Origin: DASXTB01 sp036505615
GTDB lineage: Bacteria > Acidobacteriota > UBA6911 > JACQSX01
DNA: 32,566 bases
Reading direction: 5' to 3'
Assembly (NCBI GenBank): GCA_036505615.1
Contig: DASXTB010000149.1
Location: 1 to 32,566, forward strand
How positions within the stretch are numbered: position 1 is the first letter of the stretch; the number at the start of each line of letters is the position of its first letter. Under the pieces are notes generated by a model that made no database searches, was not told the origin of the DNA, and was given only the letters and a program-made list of their open reading frames with translations. Positions 22,896 through 32,047 of the stretch are shown piece by piece. Made by a program: the position numbers and the translations under genes.

Positions 22896-22958
22896 AAGCG
22901 AAATTGGGACACGGAAAACACGGAGCACACGGAGTAAGCTGAATTCTGGTGCTGTGTA

Positions 22959-23420
22959 GTGGGACAATTTTCGCTGCGCAAGTTAACCAAAGTCGCGCTG
23001 CTGATCCTTTGGGCAGTCGCCTTCTTTGGTGGCTGCGCCGGCCCGGCGGAAGCCAAAATTGAAGCAGTTGGCGGCACTCAAGCTGCTCTTCCCTTCCACA
23101 TGCAATCTCTTTCGGGAGTTCGCGATGGAGACCTCCTAAGAACCAGGCTCGTCTTCAGCGGAGATTCTTCCCCACTAGTGATGGATATGGATTTTCGTAT
23201 TGGCGTGCCGACTCGTCTTGAATCAGGTCACTATCGCTGGCAGAGGAAGGGCGAGTCACTTGAAGGAAAAATCAGCGCACTTTCCGTGACGTTCCTTGGA
23301 GGCCAGGCGGATCGACCCAGCGTGGGCGGAGTTTTTGAACTGTCGTCACCCCAAGGAGTCCCAGTCTACAAAGTCACCCTACCCACCCACATCGTTTCCA
23401 GAAATGCTCAGAATCGGTGA
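22959..23420 (+). CDS. Putative lipoprotein of unknown function
   Basis: This 153-residue frame starts at GTG. It begins with a basic segment, a hydrophobic stretch and a lipobox-like FFGGC, with the candidate lipid-modified Cys at about residue 26. The rest looks like beta-rich secreted protein (GDSSPLVMDMDF, GHYRWQRKGESLEGKI). I do not recognise the family. No clear Shine-Dalgarno precedes the GTG. The stop codon overlaps a perfect 12-base palindrome, GTGACTAGTCAC, at 23417-23428. Coding bias seems real, but the start is uncertain. Confidence 0.6.
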   Translation: MGQFSLRKLTKVALLILWAVAFFGGCAGPAEAKIEAVGGTQAALPFHMQSLSGVRDGDLLRTRLVFSGDSSPLVMDMDFRIGVPTRLESGHYRWQRKGESLEGKISALSVTFLGGQADRPSVGGVFELSSPQGVPVYKVTLPTHIVSRNAQNR

Positions 23421-23529
23421 CTAGTCACTGAAATCTTACATCTTGCCATAATTTTTCTCTTATAAAGCGCTACCAACTGGATTTCAATAGATTTTGCGTT
23501 TGAACTGGCACCCTAGGGAATCACCGTCG

Positions 23530-24747
23530 ATGACTCTGAATCGCCTTCGCACTGCGCTCGCTCTGGAACGAAACATTTCCGTAACGTTGATGGCGATTGT
23601 GATCGTGGGAATGGGCGAAGAACTCTGGACCCGCTTTCTCCCGAAATATCTGGAACTGTTAGGAGCGACCGCCTGGATCATCGCCGCCTACGGCACCTTG
23701 AGAGACCTTCTGGATGCTGTCTATCAGTACCCGGGAGGCTGGCTGGCCGATCGGCTGGGGCGCCGCGCCGCGCTGATGCTTTTCACCCTCCTGGCAATGA
23801 TCGGTTATGGGTTTTATTTGTTCAGTCCCGGGTGGAAGTGGATCCTGGCGGGTACGTTCTTTGTCATGGCGTGGAGCAGTTTGACGCTGCCGGCGCTGTT
23901 TGCCATCATCGGCGACAATCTGCCCCCCTCGCGCCGTGCTGTTGGTTTCGGTGTCCAGGCATTCTTGAAACGCGTACCGATGATCCTGGCCCCTCCCCTA
24001 GGCGGCTGGTTGATTGCACGTCTGGGAATGTCCCGCGGCGTAAAAGCGTGTTTGATGGCCACCCTAGCTCTGGCGCTACTGGCAATTCTAGTAGTGCAGC
24101 GCTATTACGTTGAGAAGCATGTTTCCGGATTGGACGGAGGGCGCTTCCGCGCTATCTGGCAGGACATGGACACCCATCTGAAGCGATTGCTGGTGGCCGA
24201 CTGCCTGGCTCGCTGGGCGGAAGGCATCCCGAAGGTCTTCATCGTCCTATATGTGCTGGATGTTTTGCGAGGCTCGGCGGTCCAGTTCGGCTGGTTTGTC
24301 AGCCTGCAGACGATCACGTCGATCGTGGTTTACATTCCCATCGCCCGGCTGGCGGATCGAATGAACAGAAAGCCGTTCGTGCTGCTAACTTTTGCTTTTT
24401 TCGCCCTGTTCCCACTGGCGCTGGTGATCTCCGGCAGTCTGTTTTGGCTGTCATTGGCTTTCGTGATCGGAGGACTGAGAGAGATCGGCGAACCGGCAAG
24501 AAAAGCGCTGATAGTCGATCTTGCCAAAAAGTCCGCTCGCGGCCGCTCGGTAGGCATGTACTACCTGATTCGCGGGCTGGTGGTCTTCCCGGCTTCGCTG
24601 GTTGGGGGATGGCTCTGGGCTGCGGATGCGCGGCGGCCGTTTTACGCCGCATTCGTGATAGGGCTGTTGGGACTGGCAACTTACGCCGCTTGGGGACCAG
24701 GCGATTCAGACGGCAGACGGCAGGAGGCAGTAAGCAGCGGCCATTAG
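23530..24747 (+). CDS. Major facilitator superfamily transporter
   Basis: This 405-residue membrane protein has about 11-12 hydrophobic helices. The MFS motif A-like string GGWLADRLGRRAAL follows helix two, and a related GRSVGMYYLIRGL lies in the second half. The substrate is not predictable; the type resembles drug/metabolite exporters. The ATG at 23530 is preferred to a TTG at 23494. AGGGAA lies about 10 bases upstream and the TTG extension lacks any site. The last 13 or so residues (DGRRQEAVSSGH) are encoded by CAGACGGCAGG-type repeat words, so the C-terminus seems to have been extended or replaced by repeat sequence. Confidence 0.9.
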   Translation: MTLNRLRTALALERNISVTLMAIVIVGMGEELWTRFLPKYLELLGATAWIIAAYGTLRDLLDAVYQYPGGWLADRLGRRAALMLFTLLAMIGYGFYLFSPGWKWILAGTFFVMAWSSLTLPALFAIIGDNLPPSRRAVGFGVQAFLKRVPMILAPPLGGWLIARLGMSRGVKACLMATLALALLAILVVQRYYVEKHVSGLDGGRFRAIWQDMDTHLKRLLVADCLARWAEGIPKVFIVLYVLDVLRGSAVQFGWFVSLQTITSIVVYIPIARLADRMNRKPFVLLTFAFFALFPLALVISGSLFWLSLAFVIGGLREIGEPARKALIVDLAKKSARGRSVGMYYLIRGLVVFPASLVGGWLWAADARRPFYAAFVIGLLGLATYAAWGPGDSDGRRQEAVSSGH

Positions 24748-24842
24748 TTGCTAGTCAACGCCACACTGCCGTCTCAAGTTCATCGACTTGTGGACCTGAT
24801 GACTTGCTGACCTGCGGATGTATTTGCTGACGTGCTGACCCG
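24707..24842. repeat. Word repeats at the convergent MFS/esterase junction
   Basis: CAGACGGCAGACGGCAGGAGGCAG words lie inside the 3' end of the MFS gene, and the inverse CTGCCGTCT lies at 24766-24774. From 24785 to 24842 a second word set, GACCTGATGACTTGCTGACC, is repeated. The first word is related to the outer arms of the elements at 16747 and 19260. The second is related to the inner arms at 12090-12215. Confidence 0.65.
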
Positions 24843-24850
24843 TAATGGCA

Positions 24851-25834
24851 TCACTTCCCAAAATTCTTCCAGTGAAACTCCAGGGATCGATGCATGTGCT
24901 GTTTCAGATACTCCCAACCGTGGTCTCCGGGAAGAATGGCAAATTCGTGAGGAAAGCCTTTCTCGGTGAGGACACGGTCAAGCTCGCGCGCGCCTTCATC
25001 AAAACCATAGCGGTCATGATCGCCGCAGTCAAAAGAGAGCCTCAAGCCTTTGAACTTTTCCGGGTGCTCGGCCAGATGAATCGGATTCTCGCTCTCCCAA
25101 TACTCCCGGTGAAATGGCCTGCCGAATGGGCCTTCCAGAATCTGCAGGTATCGAGCCGAGCGGCTGCCCGGCTCGATGGTTTCGGGAAATTTTGGGACCA
25201 GCACTGCCGAATGAGCGCTTACCGAGTTAAACATCTCTGAATGTTTCATGCCGATCTTTAACGCTCCATAACCACCCATGGAACTGCCGCTGAGGGCCAG
25301 CCATTTCGGGCCCTGTTTCACCCTGTAGTTGGCCTCTACGTATGGAATGAATTCCTGCACCACAAAGTCCTCGTACTTCTTACCGCCGTCATAGGAATTG
25401 GTATAGAAGCTGCGGCCGCCGTCCGGAATGGCGACAACCACTTCCCCCACTTTTTTTTCCGCAATCAAGCGGTCCAGCAGATCTTTGCCTCCTCTTTCCG
25501 CCCAGCGTTTTTCGTTCTCGAACAGTCCGTGCAGAAAGATAATCACAGGATAAGAGGCCTGGCTCTCCGCGAAGGAAGGAGGAAGATAGACCGCGAAATT
25601 GACCGACTGGCTCAGTATCTTGCTGTCCAGTGTTTTGAATTCTACTGTTCCGGCCGAGGTTGGCGAAAATTGTCCGACATTTCCTGTACTGGCGATACCA
25701 GGCTGCTGCACTGTGGGCACAGGCACAAGCGAAAAGCCGGCGCCGATAACTCCCGGCAAGAACAGGTGCCAATTAAGGATCAGCAGAAGAAACGCGAACA
25801 GCAATTTGAAATGCTTACCCATTTGCGGCGTCAC
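24851..25834 (-). CDS. Secreted esterase D/FrmB-like alpha/beta hydrolase
   Basis: This 327-residue protein has an N-terminal hydrophobic export signal (about residues 9-32) and a putative-esterase fold. The nucleophile elbow GSSMGG holds Ser185, the oxyanion segment IIFLHGLFENEKRW lies near 98-111, an acidic residue lies in DCGDHD (269-274), and the His is His305 in LPGDHGW. These match feruloyl esterase/antigen-85-like hydrolases. The GTG start overlaps the AhpD-like stop as GTGA, implying coupling. The ATG at 25822 is an alternative and keeps the signal. The natural ester is unknown. Confidence 0.9.
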   Translation of the reverse strand: MTPQMGKHFKLLFAFLLLILNWHLFLPGVIGAGFSLVPVPTVQQPGIASTGNVGQFSPTSAGTVEFKTLDSKILSQSVNFAVYLPPSFAESQASYPVIIFLHGLFENEKRWAERGGKDLLDRLIAEKKVGEVVVAIPDGGRSFYTNSYDGGKKYEDFVVQEFIPYVEANYRVKQGPKWLALSGSSMGGYGALKIGMKHSEMFNSVSAHSAVLVPKFPETIEPGSRSARYLQILEGPFGRPFHREYWESENPIHLAEHPEKFKGLRLSFDCGDHDRYGFDEGARELDRVLTEKGFPHEFAILPGDHGWEYLKQHMHRSLEFHWKNFGK

Positions 25835-26214
25835 TCAAAGTGTTTGATCTTCATATGAGCGGCGGCAATGTCGGTCAGATCCACGGCTGACGCTGCCGCC
25901 ACTCCCATGGATATGGCAATGGTCTCGCTGAGCTCCTCTTTTGTTGCACCGAACTTTAAAGCCTTTTTGATGTGGCCTTCCAGGCATCCCTGGCATTTGT
26001 ATCCAAGCGAAGCGGCGATGGCGATGAGTTCCTTGGTTTTCCGGTCAATGGGGCTGGTTTTGTAGGTCTCTTTATAGAACTCGAAATAAATCTTCCGCAT
26101 CCGGTCCTCCACCATGGTGTAGGAGGGCCACTTTCCATCCGTCGCCGGAGAAGGCTTGTCCAGAACGGAGTTCTCGGTCATGGTGATTTCTTGTTCGGTC
26201 TTTTTCGTTGGCAT
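25831..26214 (-). CDS. AhpD-like / carboxymuconolactone decarboxylase family protein
   Basis: This 127-residue all-helical protein has the redox motif CQGCLEGH, with Cys74, Cys77 and His81. That pattern marks alkylhydroperoxidase-D-like proteins, which act as thiol peroxidases or reductants. The segment DRKTKELIAIAASLGYKC is typical of the family. The N-terminal 25 residues are polar and poorly conserved in appearance. It is coupled to the secreted esterase by a 4-base overlap. The combination does not point to a known pathway. A later ATG at about residue 12 is a possible start. Confidence 0.9.
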   Translation of the reverse strand: MPTKKTEQEITMTENSVLDKPSPATDGKWPSYTMVEDRMRKIYFEFYKETYKTSPIDRKTKELIAIAASLGYKCQGCLEGHIKKALKFGATKEELSETIAISMGVAAASAVDLTDIAAAHMKIKHFE

Positions 26215-26462
26215 ATTTTTCCCACCTTGCTTTTTTAACCACTGTACAAGAGCGACAAAAAGTGCTTTCGAATAAATTGCGTAGGAGTGCGCTTCATATT
26301 ACGCGCAGAAACGATAGATGTTTCGAAAATTCGCACCCGCCCGAAGATTTCCTCGTAACAAAGGATGTCACGCTACCAGAATTTTACTTCTTTGCCAAAC
26401 CCCAGCTCACACCAACTGCATCTCGATTGCATTCCAGCGCGGTTCAGTATAAGAAACGGTAA
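26215..26462. other. Divergent intergenic region between ahpD-like and lptD genes
   Basis: The gap is 248 bases long. It is AT-richer than its surroundings and presumably holds two divergent promoters. I see no strong -35/-10 pair, repeat or RNA gene. The lptD start has only a weak purine stretch (AAACGG) upstream. Confidence 0.4.
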
Positions 26463-28643
26463 ATGCAGCGGTTTTTGCACTGCTATGTCGCTTTGATGAT
26501 TCTGGCCCAGCTTCGCCTTTGCGCGCAGGAAACTGCGCGGGCCACAGTTGAATTTCCCCGTCCGGACGGCGTGGTCACGATTCAAGCCGATCGCATCGAG
26601 CGCATCCTCAAAGAAAAGTGGGTAGCTTCGGGCAACGTCCAAGTCACTTACAAAGACCTTGTTGTCACAACGGATCGGCTCGAATACAACGCCGATACAG
26701 ACGACACGGACACACCCGCCTCGGTTCGATTTGCCGAAGGAATCCACTGGGTAACTGCAAACCGGATGGCAGTCAACTTGCGTACTCAGATGGGAATTTT
26801 CTACGACGCCGAAGGCTTCACCGATCAGGATTTTTATTTTAAAGCTAAGGTAGTGCGCAAGACCGGCCCGGGGACCTACAGAATTGAAAGCGCGATTGTG
26901 ACGGCCTGCGAAGAAGACATACCCAAATGGAGTTTCGCGATGGGACATGCCAACATGGATGTCAAAAGTTACGTCTCGTCGCGAAACACGCTGTTCCGGA
27001 TAAAAAACATACCGCTTTTTTACACCCCTTACGTCCGCGTGCCGCTGCAGCGGAAGAGGAGAGCCAGCGGTTTTCTGATTCCGAACACCGGCACATCAAA
27101 CAACAAGGGGCGGCGGGTAAGCGAATCTTTTTATCTTACACTCGGTGACAGCGCGGATTTTACTTTTACAGGCGATTATTTCAGCAAGAGAGGCGCGGGA
27201 TACGGAGGCCGCTTCCGGGCCCGCCCGCGCAAGGAGACCGATATCGAGCTGCGCACTTACTTCATTAAGGACCGACTAAGGCAAGGAGGAACGCTGGTTG
27301 CCGGCAACGCGCGGACCGAACTGCCTTACGGGTTTCGCGGAGTGGCGGAGTTTAACCTGGTTACCAACTTTGCGTTTCGCCAGGTTTTTTCCGACACTTT
27401 TCGCGCCGCAACCACACCGAACGAAACTTCCACAATTTTCCTGACCAACAATTTCCGTTCCTTCAGCTTCAACCTGGGATTTAATCGAGAAGAAACCTTT
27501 TTCCCGGTTCGCAATATCCTCATTCGTGAAGCCCCTGTGATTCAACTCCGGTCGGTGGGAACTCCACTGGGAAGCGATTTCCATCTGGAATTTGAATCCA
27601 CACTGGACGGCATGAGCCGAATCGATGCTCTGCTGGAAACTCCTCCCCTAGTCCAGCGATTCGATCTTTTCCCCCGAATCTATTATTCCGGCCTGAAGAC
27701 CTCTCTCTTCTCACTGATTCCGAGACTTGGCCTCCGCGAGACTTTCTACAGCGACAGCCGCGACCCTTCCAGTAATCAGCTCGCGCATCAAAGCCTCCAC
27801 AGGCAGTATGTAGAGGCTGATGTCGATTTGCTGGGACCGGTTCTGCAGCGCCATTTCGACTTTTGGGGCGGCTTGCGGCATTCCCTAGAGCCAGAGCTGA
27901 CCTATCGCTGGATTCACGGCATTGATCAGTATCGCCGCGTCCTTCGATTCGATGAAGTGGACGCCGTCGCCGACACAAACGAAATAGAGTACACGTTGAC
28001 CCAGCGCTTTTTTAAGCGCGGAAATTACTTTGGGGACGGAGACACCAATCACGAAGTGATCTCTGTTACCGTGGGGCAACACTACTTTCTGGACCGCAAT
28101 TTTGGCGGCGCCATGGAAGCCGGCCAGATCAACCAGTTCTATCCCCTCAACACGCTGACCGGTTTTCTCTATGCGACCGAACCGCGCCGTTTTTCGCCGG
28201 TCACCGCGGTGTTTCGTTTGACCCCTTCATTTCGTTACAGCTTCGACATCCGATCAGACTATGACACGCAGCGGGGCGGCTTTCGAAACAACAGTGTCAC
28301 TGGTTTCTTCTCGCTGTCGCGCTGGCAGGGTGGGCTGACTTATTTTCTGACGCAAAAGCTCGACGCCTCTAGTTTTACCAGCCATCAAGCCCAGGCGATT
28401 GTTATTTACGGAAAGCAATGGACCGGATTGTCGGTCAGCGCAATCCTTAACTATGACATTCAACGGTCGGCGCTGCTTAACAGCATCACACGGGTCAATT
28501 ACTTCTGGGACTGCTGCGGGATTTCCCTTGAATATTTGCAGTTCAACGTGAATTTGAGAAACGAATCGCAACTGCGATTTTCCTTTTTCCTAAAGGGCCT
28601 GGGCGCTTTCGGCACCATTCAGAGACCAGAGAGTATCTTCTAA
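26463..28643 (+). CDS. lptD: LPS-assembly outer-membrane protein LptD
   Basis: This 726-residue protein inserts lipopolysaccharide into the outer leaflet of the outer membrane. A signal peptide of about 22 residues is followed by an OstA/LptA-like beta-jellyroll at about residues 35-130 (VTIQADRIERI, TTDRLEYNADT). A long C-terminal beta-barrel rich in aromatic-terminated strands follows. Cys149 and the vicinal pair Cys684-Cys685 correspond in arrangement to the disulfide cysteines of E. coli LptD. Its presence implies a diderm cell with LPS. The stop overlaps the folK start (TAATG). The partner lptE is not in the window. Confidence 0.93.
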   Translation: MQRFLHCYVALMILAQLRLCAQETARATVEFPRPDGVVTIQADRIERILKEKWVASGNVQVTYKDLVVTTDRLEYNADTDDTDTPASVRFAEGIHWVTANRMAVNLRTQMGIFYDAEGFTDQDFYFKAKVVRKTGPGTYRIESAIVTACEEDIPKWSFAMGHANMDVKSYVSSRNTLFRIKNIPLFYTPYVRVPLQRKRRASGFLIPNTGTSNNKGRRVSESFYLTLGDSADFTFTGDYFSKRGAGYGGRFRARPRKETDIELRTYFIKDRLRQGGTLVAGNARTELPYGFRGVAEFNLVTNFAFRQVFSDTFRAATTPNETSTIFLTNNFRSFSFNLGFNREETFFPVRNILIREAPVIQLRSVGTPLGSDFHLEFESTLDGMSRIDALLETPPLVQRFDLFPRIYYSGLKTSLFSLIPRLGLRETFYSDSRDPSSNQLAHQSLHRQYVEADVDLLGPVLQRHFDFWGGLRHSLEPELTYRWIHGIDQYRRVLRFDEVDAVADTNEIEYTLTQRFFKRGNYFGDGDTNHEVISVTVGQHYFLDRNFGGAMEAGQINQFYPLNTLTGFLYATEPRRFSPVTAVFRLTPSFRYSFDIRSDYDTQRGGFRNNSVTGFFSLSRWQGGLTYFLTQKLDASSFTSHQAQAIVIYGKQWTGLSVSAILNYDIQRSALLNSITRVNYFWDCCGISLEYLQFNVNLRNESQLRFSFFLKGLGAFGTIQRPESIF

Positions 28644-29200
28644 TGTCCCACGCTTGGATTGGTCTGGGGTCCAACCTCGGCAACCGCGAACAATATCTGA
28701 AAAATGCAGCATCAGAGCTATCCATGCTGGGGGGCGTGCGTTTCGCTTCTGTTTACGAGACCGATCCGATATTTCCTCGCGGTGTTCGACGTGAGGCGGG
28801 ACGCTTTCTCAACACGGTGTGCGCTCTGGAGACCGGCCGCAATGTGCTGGACCTGTTTACGGCGCTGCGCCGAATTGAGGTTAGAAATCAGCGGGTGACA
28901 AAAGAACGTTTTGCCCCGCGCAGTCTGGATATCGATCTGCTCGACTTCGATCGTCTGTGTCTGGTCCTGGGAGAATCCGAGGACGCAAGTATGGCAGCGG
29001 CAGCGCCGTACGCCCAGCTCAGGCTTAAGCTGCCTCATCCACGACTGCACCTCCGAAAGTTCGTATTAATTCCCTGGTGCGAGCTGGATCCGCTTTGGAT
29101 GCACCCGCTTTTGAAGCGCAGCATCACGCAGTTGCTCGAGTCAGTTGCCGATCAGTCATCAGTCAATTTGCATTGCGTCGCAGCCGATCTGTTTCTATAA
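28643..29200 (+). CDS. folK: 2-amino-4-hydroxy-6-hydroxymethyldihydropteridine diphosphokinase
   Basis: This 185-residue enzyme transfers diphosphate from ATP to the pterin alcohol in folate synthesis. The N-terminal GLGSNLGNR and the signature ERFAPRSLDIDLLDFD are diagnostic, with magnesium ligands Asp96 and Asp98. The start shares a base with the lptD stop (TAATG), so the genes are translationally coupled. No functional link between the two is known. A central insertion (LVLGESEDASMAAAAPYAQ, about 107-125) is longer than in E. coli HPPK. Confidence 0.94.
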   Translation: MSHAWIGLGSNLGNREQYLKNAASELSMLGGVRFASVYETDPIFPRGVRREAGRFLNTVCALETGRNVLDLFTALRRIEVRNQRVTKERFAPRSLDIDLLDFDRLCLVLGESEDASMAAAAPYAQLRLKLPHPRLHLRKFVLIPWCELDPLWMHPLLKRSITQLLESVADQSSVNLHCVAADLFL

Positions 29201-29315
29201 TTCAACGTTTTTTGCAGAAAGAGGAACCTTGGGCAGAGAGCCGGCGTAAGGAACCTGGGGATTTTACGGCGGGGCCTCCAAGCTCCTGGGAAGGCTCTAA
29301 GAGAGGATAAACTCT

Positions 29316-30065
29316 TTGGACTTAGCAAGTAAGAAGGAAAGAGAAGAACAGACTTCTGCGTCGGCCTCGGTTCAATACAGCACCGCGCGCGAGTACTTTG
29401 TCACGACCGTCATCTGCACTATTCTGGCTCTATTTGTCACCACATATGTTCTCCACCCGATGACGGTTCCGACCCCGTCGATGGTTCCAACGATCTTGGT
29501 GGGAGACCGTTTGATTATCGACAAGTTCACGGTAAGAACCGGACTTCGTCCCTGGCTGCCGGTCATTGCTTCACGCAAAATCCGGCGGGGCGATATTATC
29601 GTGTTCAAATACCCACAGAATCCGGAAGTGTTGTACGTGAAGCGGGCAATCGGCCTGCCGGGAGAAAAATTCGAAATACGTGACAAGGTCGTCTACATCA
29701 ACGGCAAACCACTGGAGGAAAAGTACAAGTATCACCTTGACCCCACGATTTTTGGCTCCGGCAACGGATTCCATTTCTTCTCAGGGGATTACCGGCGCGA
29801 CAACTTCGCTCCTTTCACCGTCCCGGAGCACCAATACTTCATGATGGGTGACAATCGTGACGACAGCATGGACAGCCGCTATTGGGGCACTTTAAAAGAG
29901 GATTTGATAGTAGGGCGCCCCCTGTTTATCTTTTGGTCCTACGAAGATGAGCCGGACTCGTATTTACGCACCAGCTTTACAGAACTTTTGAAACTTTACT
30001 CTTCTCGAGTCATCCATTTCTTTACCAGAACGCGATGGAATCGGATTGGGAAAGTAGTGTCGTGA
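29316..30065 (+). CDS. lepB: Signal peptidase I
   Basis: This 249-residue membrane protease cleaves signal peptides on the outer face of the inner membrane. A single transmembrane helix at about residues 28-47 precedes the catalytic Ser55 (PTPSMVPT). The general-base Lys109 lies in YVKRAIGLPG. Box E, GDNRDDSMDSRYWG, is intact. The start is the TTG at 29316, with AGAGG about 9 bases upstream; no ATG lies between it and the transmembrane segment. The upstream 115-base gap shows no clear promoter, so it may be co-transcribed with lptD-folK. Confidence 0.95.
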   Translation: MDLASKKEREEQTSASASVQYSTAREYFVTTVICTILALFVTTYVLHPMTVPTPSMVPTILVGDRLIIDKFTVRTGLRPWLPVIASRKIRRGDIIVFKYPQNPEVLYVKRAIGLPGEKFEIRDKVVYINGKPLEEKYKYHLDPTIFGSGNGFHFFSGDYRRDNFAPFTVPEHQYFMMGDNRDDSMDSRYWGTLKEDLIVGRPLFIFWSYEDEPDSYLRTSFTELLKLYSSRVIHFFTRTRWNRIGKVVS

Positions 30066-30121
30066 CGGTGGTGTCTTGAATCACCCCAGAGGTTGAGGCG
30101 GCTCGTTTACACTCTAATTAG

Positions 30122-30150
30122 TTGCAACAGTTGGCGTTTTTGGCTATACT
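30122..30150 (+). promoter_or_regulatory. Promoter upstream of the PBP4-type carboxypeptidase
   Basis: TTGCAA (30122-30127) and TATACT (30145-30150) are separated by 17 bases, a good sigma-70-like pair. GGGAGG lies at 30152-30157, about 10-11 bases before the ATG at 30169, so the leader is very short. Confidence 0.55.
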
Positions 30151-30168
30151 CAGGGAGGCTTTGACGGC

Positions 30169-31950
30169 ATGAAGTTATTCTCTCGTTTCTCCACTCTCAA
30201 AAGCGCCGCGCTCCTGCTGGTCTGCTTTTTCATTATGCTGGCCGATGGCAAAATTCCCAGCGGCCGGCTTGTGTACGCCCTCCAGCAGCGATCCGTTCTT
30301 CCCGACGGCACGGTAGTTCTCCGAGCCGGCGACGTCGCAGCGCCCAGTATACCGTCCCATCGCGAGTTTGCCTCTCCCACTTACGCAATTGACACCGACC
30401 TGGAAGCCAGGATCGAAGAAATTCTCAGCAGGAGGCCTTACGACCGCGCTCAATGGGGAATAGAAGTTCTTTCTCTCGACGATAACAAGATCGTTTACGC
30501 GCACAATTCCGGTCGCCCGATGATCCCGGCATCCAACATGAAGCTCTTCACTACGGCGACGGCGATGCATTATCTCGGTCCAGAATATCGGTTCAAGACT
30601 GCGGTTTACACGCACAGTCATCCAAATTCCGAGGGAATCGTAACCGGGGGCCTGGTACTGCGCGGGGGCGGAGATCCCTTTTTTACTCGGAATTTTTTGA
30701 AAGATGGAGCCCTGGCATTTTTTGAGGATATCGCACAGCAACTGCGCGGCAAGGGGATCCGCAGGATTGGCGGCAACATCATTGGGGACGACTCATTGTA
30801 CCCCTATACCCCCCCCTCAACGTCGGCTCTGGCGGCATCACAGACCCTGCACGAAGAGGGACAGTCTGAAGGACAATCCAAAGTAACCGCCAGCGGGGAA
30901 CCCGAAGATGATCAGGACGGAGAAGTCAGCGCCCTTTCGTTCTACGACAATACCATTGGGATAAGAGTAGTGCCGGTAAGAAGCGGTGCTCCAGTTGTTG
31001 TTCGCACGGAACCGAGAACTGAATATTTTCATATCATCAACCGCGCAACCGCAACCCGCGGTCGTCGAAGCAAGCTGCGCCTGGCTAAGTCCAAGGGCAG
31101 CAACACAATTGTGCTCACCGGTAAGGTATCGCTTCGAAGCAGAGGACTGGTTAGCTACGTCCGGGTGGACGATCCGGCCGCGTTTGGCGCTTATCTGCTG
31201 AAGGAGTCGCTGGAACGCTACGGGATTGCTGTTTCTGGAATCGCCGAGTCCCACCATGGAGGTGGTATTCCATACCGGGATTTGCATGAACTGGCCAAAC
31301 ATGAGTCCCCGCCACTGATTGACGCTATCAGCATCATCAACAAACGCAGCGACAACGCCTATGCAGAATTGCTATTGCGGCTGGTGGGCACCGAGGTGCG
31401 AGGCCGCGGAACAGCGGAGGCCGGGATATCCGTGGTTCAGGAACTCGTCAGGCAGACCGGCGTAGACCCCAACGAGCTTTCCATCAATGACGGATCAGGG
31501 CTTTCGAAGGCCAATGCTCTCAGCCCGCATGCCGAGATCTCGCTGCTCCGGTACGTCACTCAGCAGCACTACTATCCTTCGTTTGTGTCCAGCCTGGCCG
31601 TAGCTGGGACGGACGGGACGCTGAAGCATCGATTGTCCAACGGCGCGACCGTGCAGCGAATATTCGGTAAAACCGGGACGCTGGCCAACGTCGTCGCCCT
31701 CGGCGGTTTTCTCTATTCATTGCAGGGAAAACGGCTTGCATTTGTAATCTTCTGCAACAATTTCCTCTACGGAGCCGGATCGGCTCGCCATGGCGTAGAC
31801 GAAATCGTGGAGCTTTTGGCCCGCCATGATTACGGCAAGCCCGAAAACGGTTCTACCAATCTCAGCGGCGCTCAGGAAAACGGCCGACTAGAACCTTTTG
31901 GTGCGATTACCAGACCAGTTTTGGCCGAAAATTTCTCTCAGGCCGATTAG
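30169..31950 (+). CDS. dacB: D-alanyl-D-alanine carboxypeptidase/endopeptidase, PBP4 type (S13)
   Basis: This 593-residue penicillin-binding protein trims or cuts peptidoglycan peptides in the periplasm. The catalytic motifs are complete: SxxK at Ser122-Lys125 (ASNMK), SxN at Ser394-Asn396, and KTG at Lys501-Gly503. The first 27 residues form a signal peptide. The large insertion between SxxK and SxN that typifies class C PBPs is present. It includes an acidic, low-complexity stretch near 222-250 (EEGQSEGQSK, EPEDDQDGE). About 100 residues of extra N-terminal sequence lie before the catalytic motif. The C-terminal 40 residues look unstructured. Confidence 0.95.
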   Translation: MKLFSRFSTLKSAALLLVCFFIMLADGKIPSGRLVYALQQRSVLPDGTVVLRAGDVAAPSIPSHREFASPTYAIDTDLEARIEEILSRRPYDRAQWGIEVLSLDDNKIVYAHNSGRPMIPASNMKLFTTATAMHYLGPEYRFKTAVYTHSHPNSEGIVTGGLVLRGGGDPFFTRNFLKDGALAFFEDIAQQLRGKGIRRIGGNIIGDDSLYPYTPPSTSALAASQTLHEEGQSEGQSKVTASGEPEDDQDGEVSALSFYDNTIGIRVVPVRSGAPVVVRTEPRTEYFHIINRATATRGRRSKLRLAKSKGSNTIVLTGKVSLRSRGLVSYVRVDDPAAFGAYLLKESLERYGIAVSGIAESHHGGGIPYRDLHELAKHESPPLIDAISIINKRSDNAYAELLLRLVGTEVRGRGTAEAGISVVQELVRQTGVDPNELSINDGSGLSKANALSPHAEISLLRYVTQQHYYPSFVSSLAVAGTDGTLKHRLSNGATVQRIFGKTGTLANVVALGGFLYSLQGKRLAFVIFCNNFLYGAGSARHGVDEIVELLARHDYGKPENGSTNLSGAQENGRLEPFGAITRPVLAENFSQAD

Positions 31951-32047
31951 CCCGATCTTCCCAAAAAATATTTTCCCGACTCGTGGACGTGATACTGGAC
32001 CGTGAAATCTGGTTTTTCTGACCAAGTTTTCAGCGAGGAGGGGCTGT

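Noticed and set aside
23417..23428. GTGACTAGTCAC palindrome as an operator or terminator
   Set aside because: It is a perfect 12-base palindrome, but it overlaps a stop codon and has no loop, T-run or second copy nearby, so no role can be supported.
26373..26948. 191-residue minus-strand open frame overlapping the start of lptD
   Set aside because: It is antisense to the lptD signal peptide and OstA domain, and no motif or ribosome-binding site supports it.
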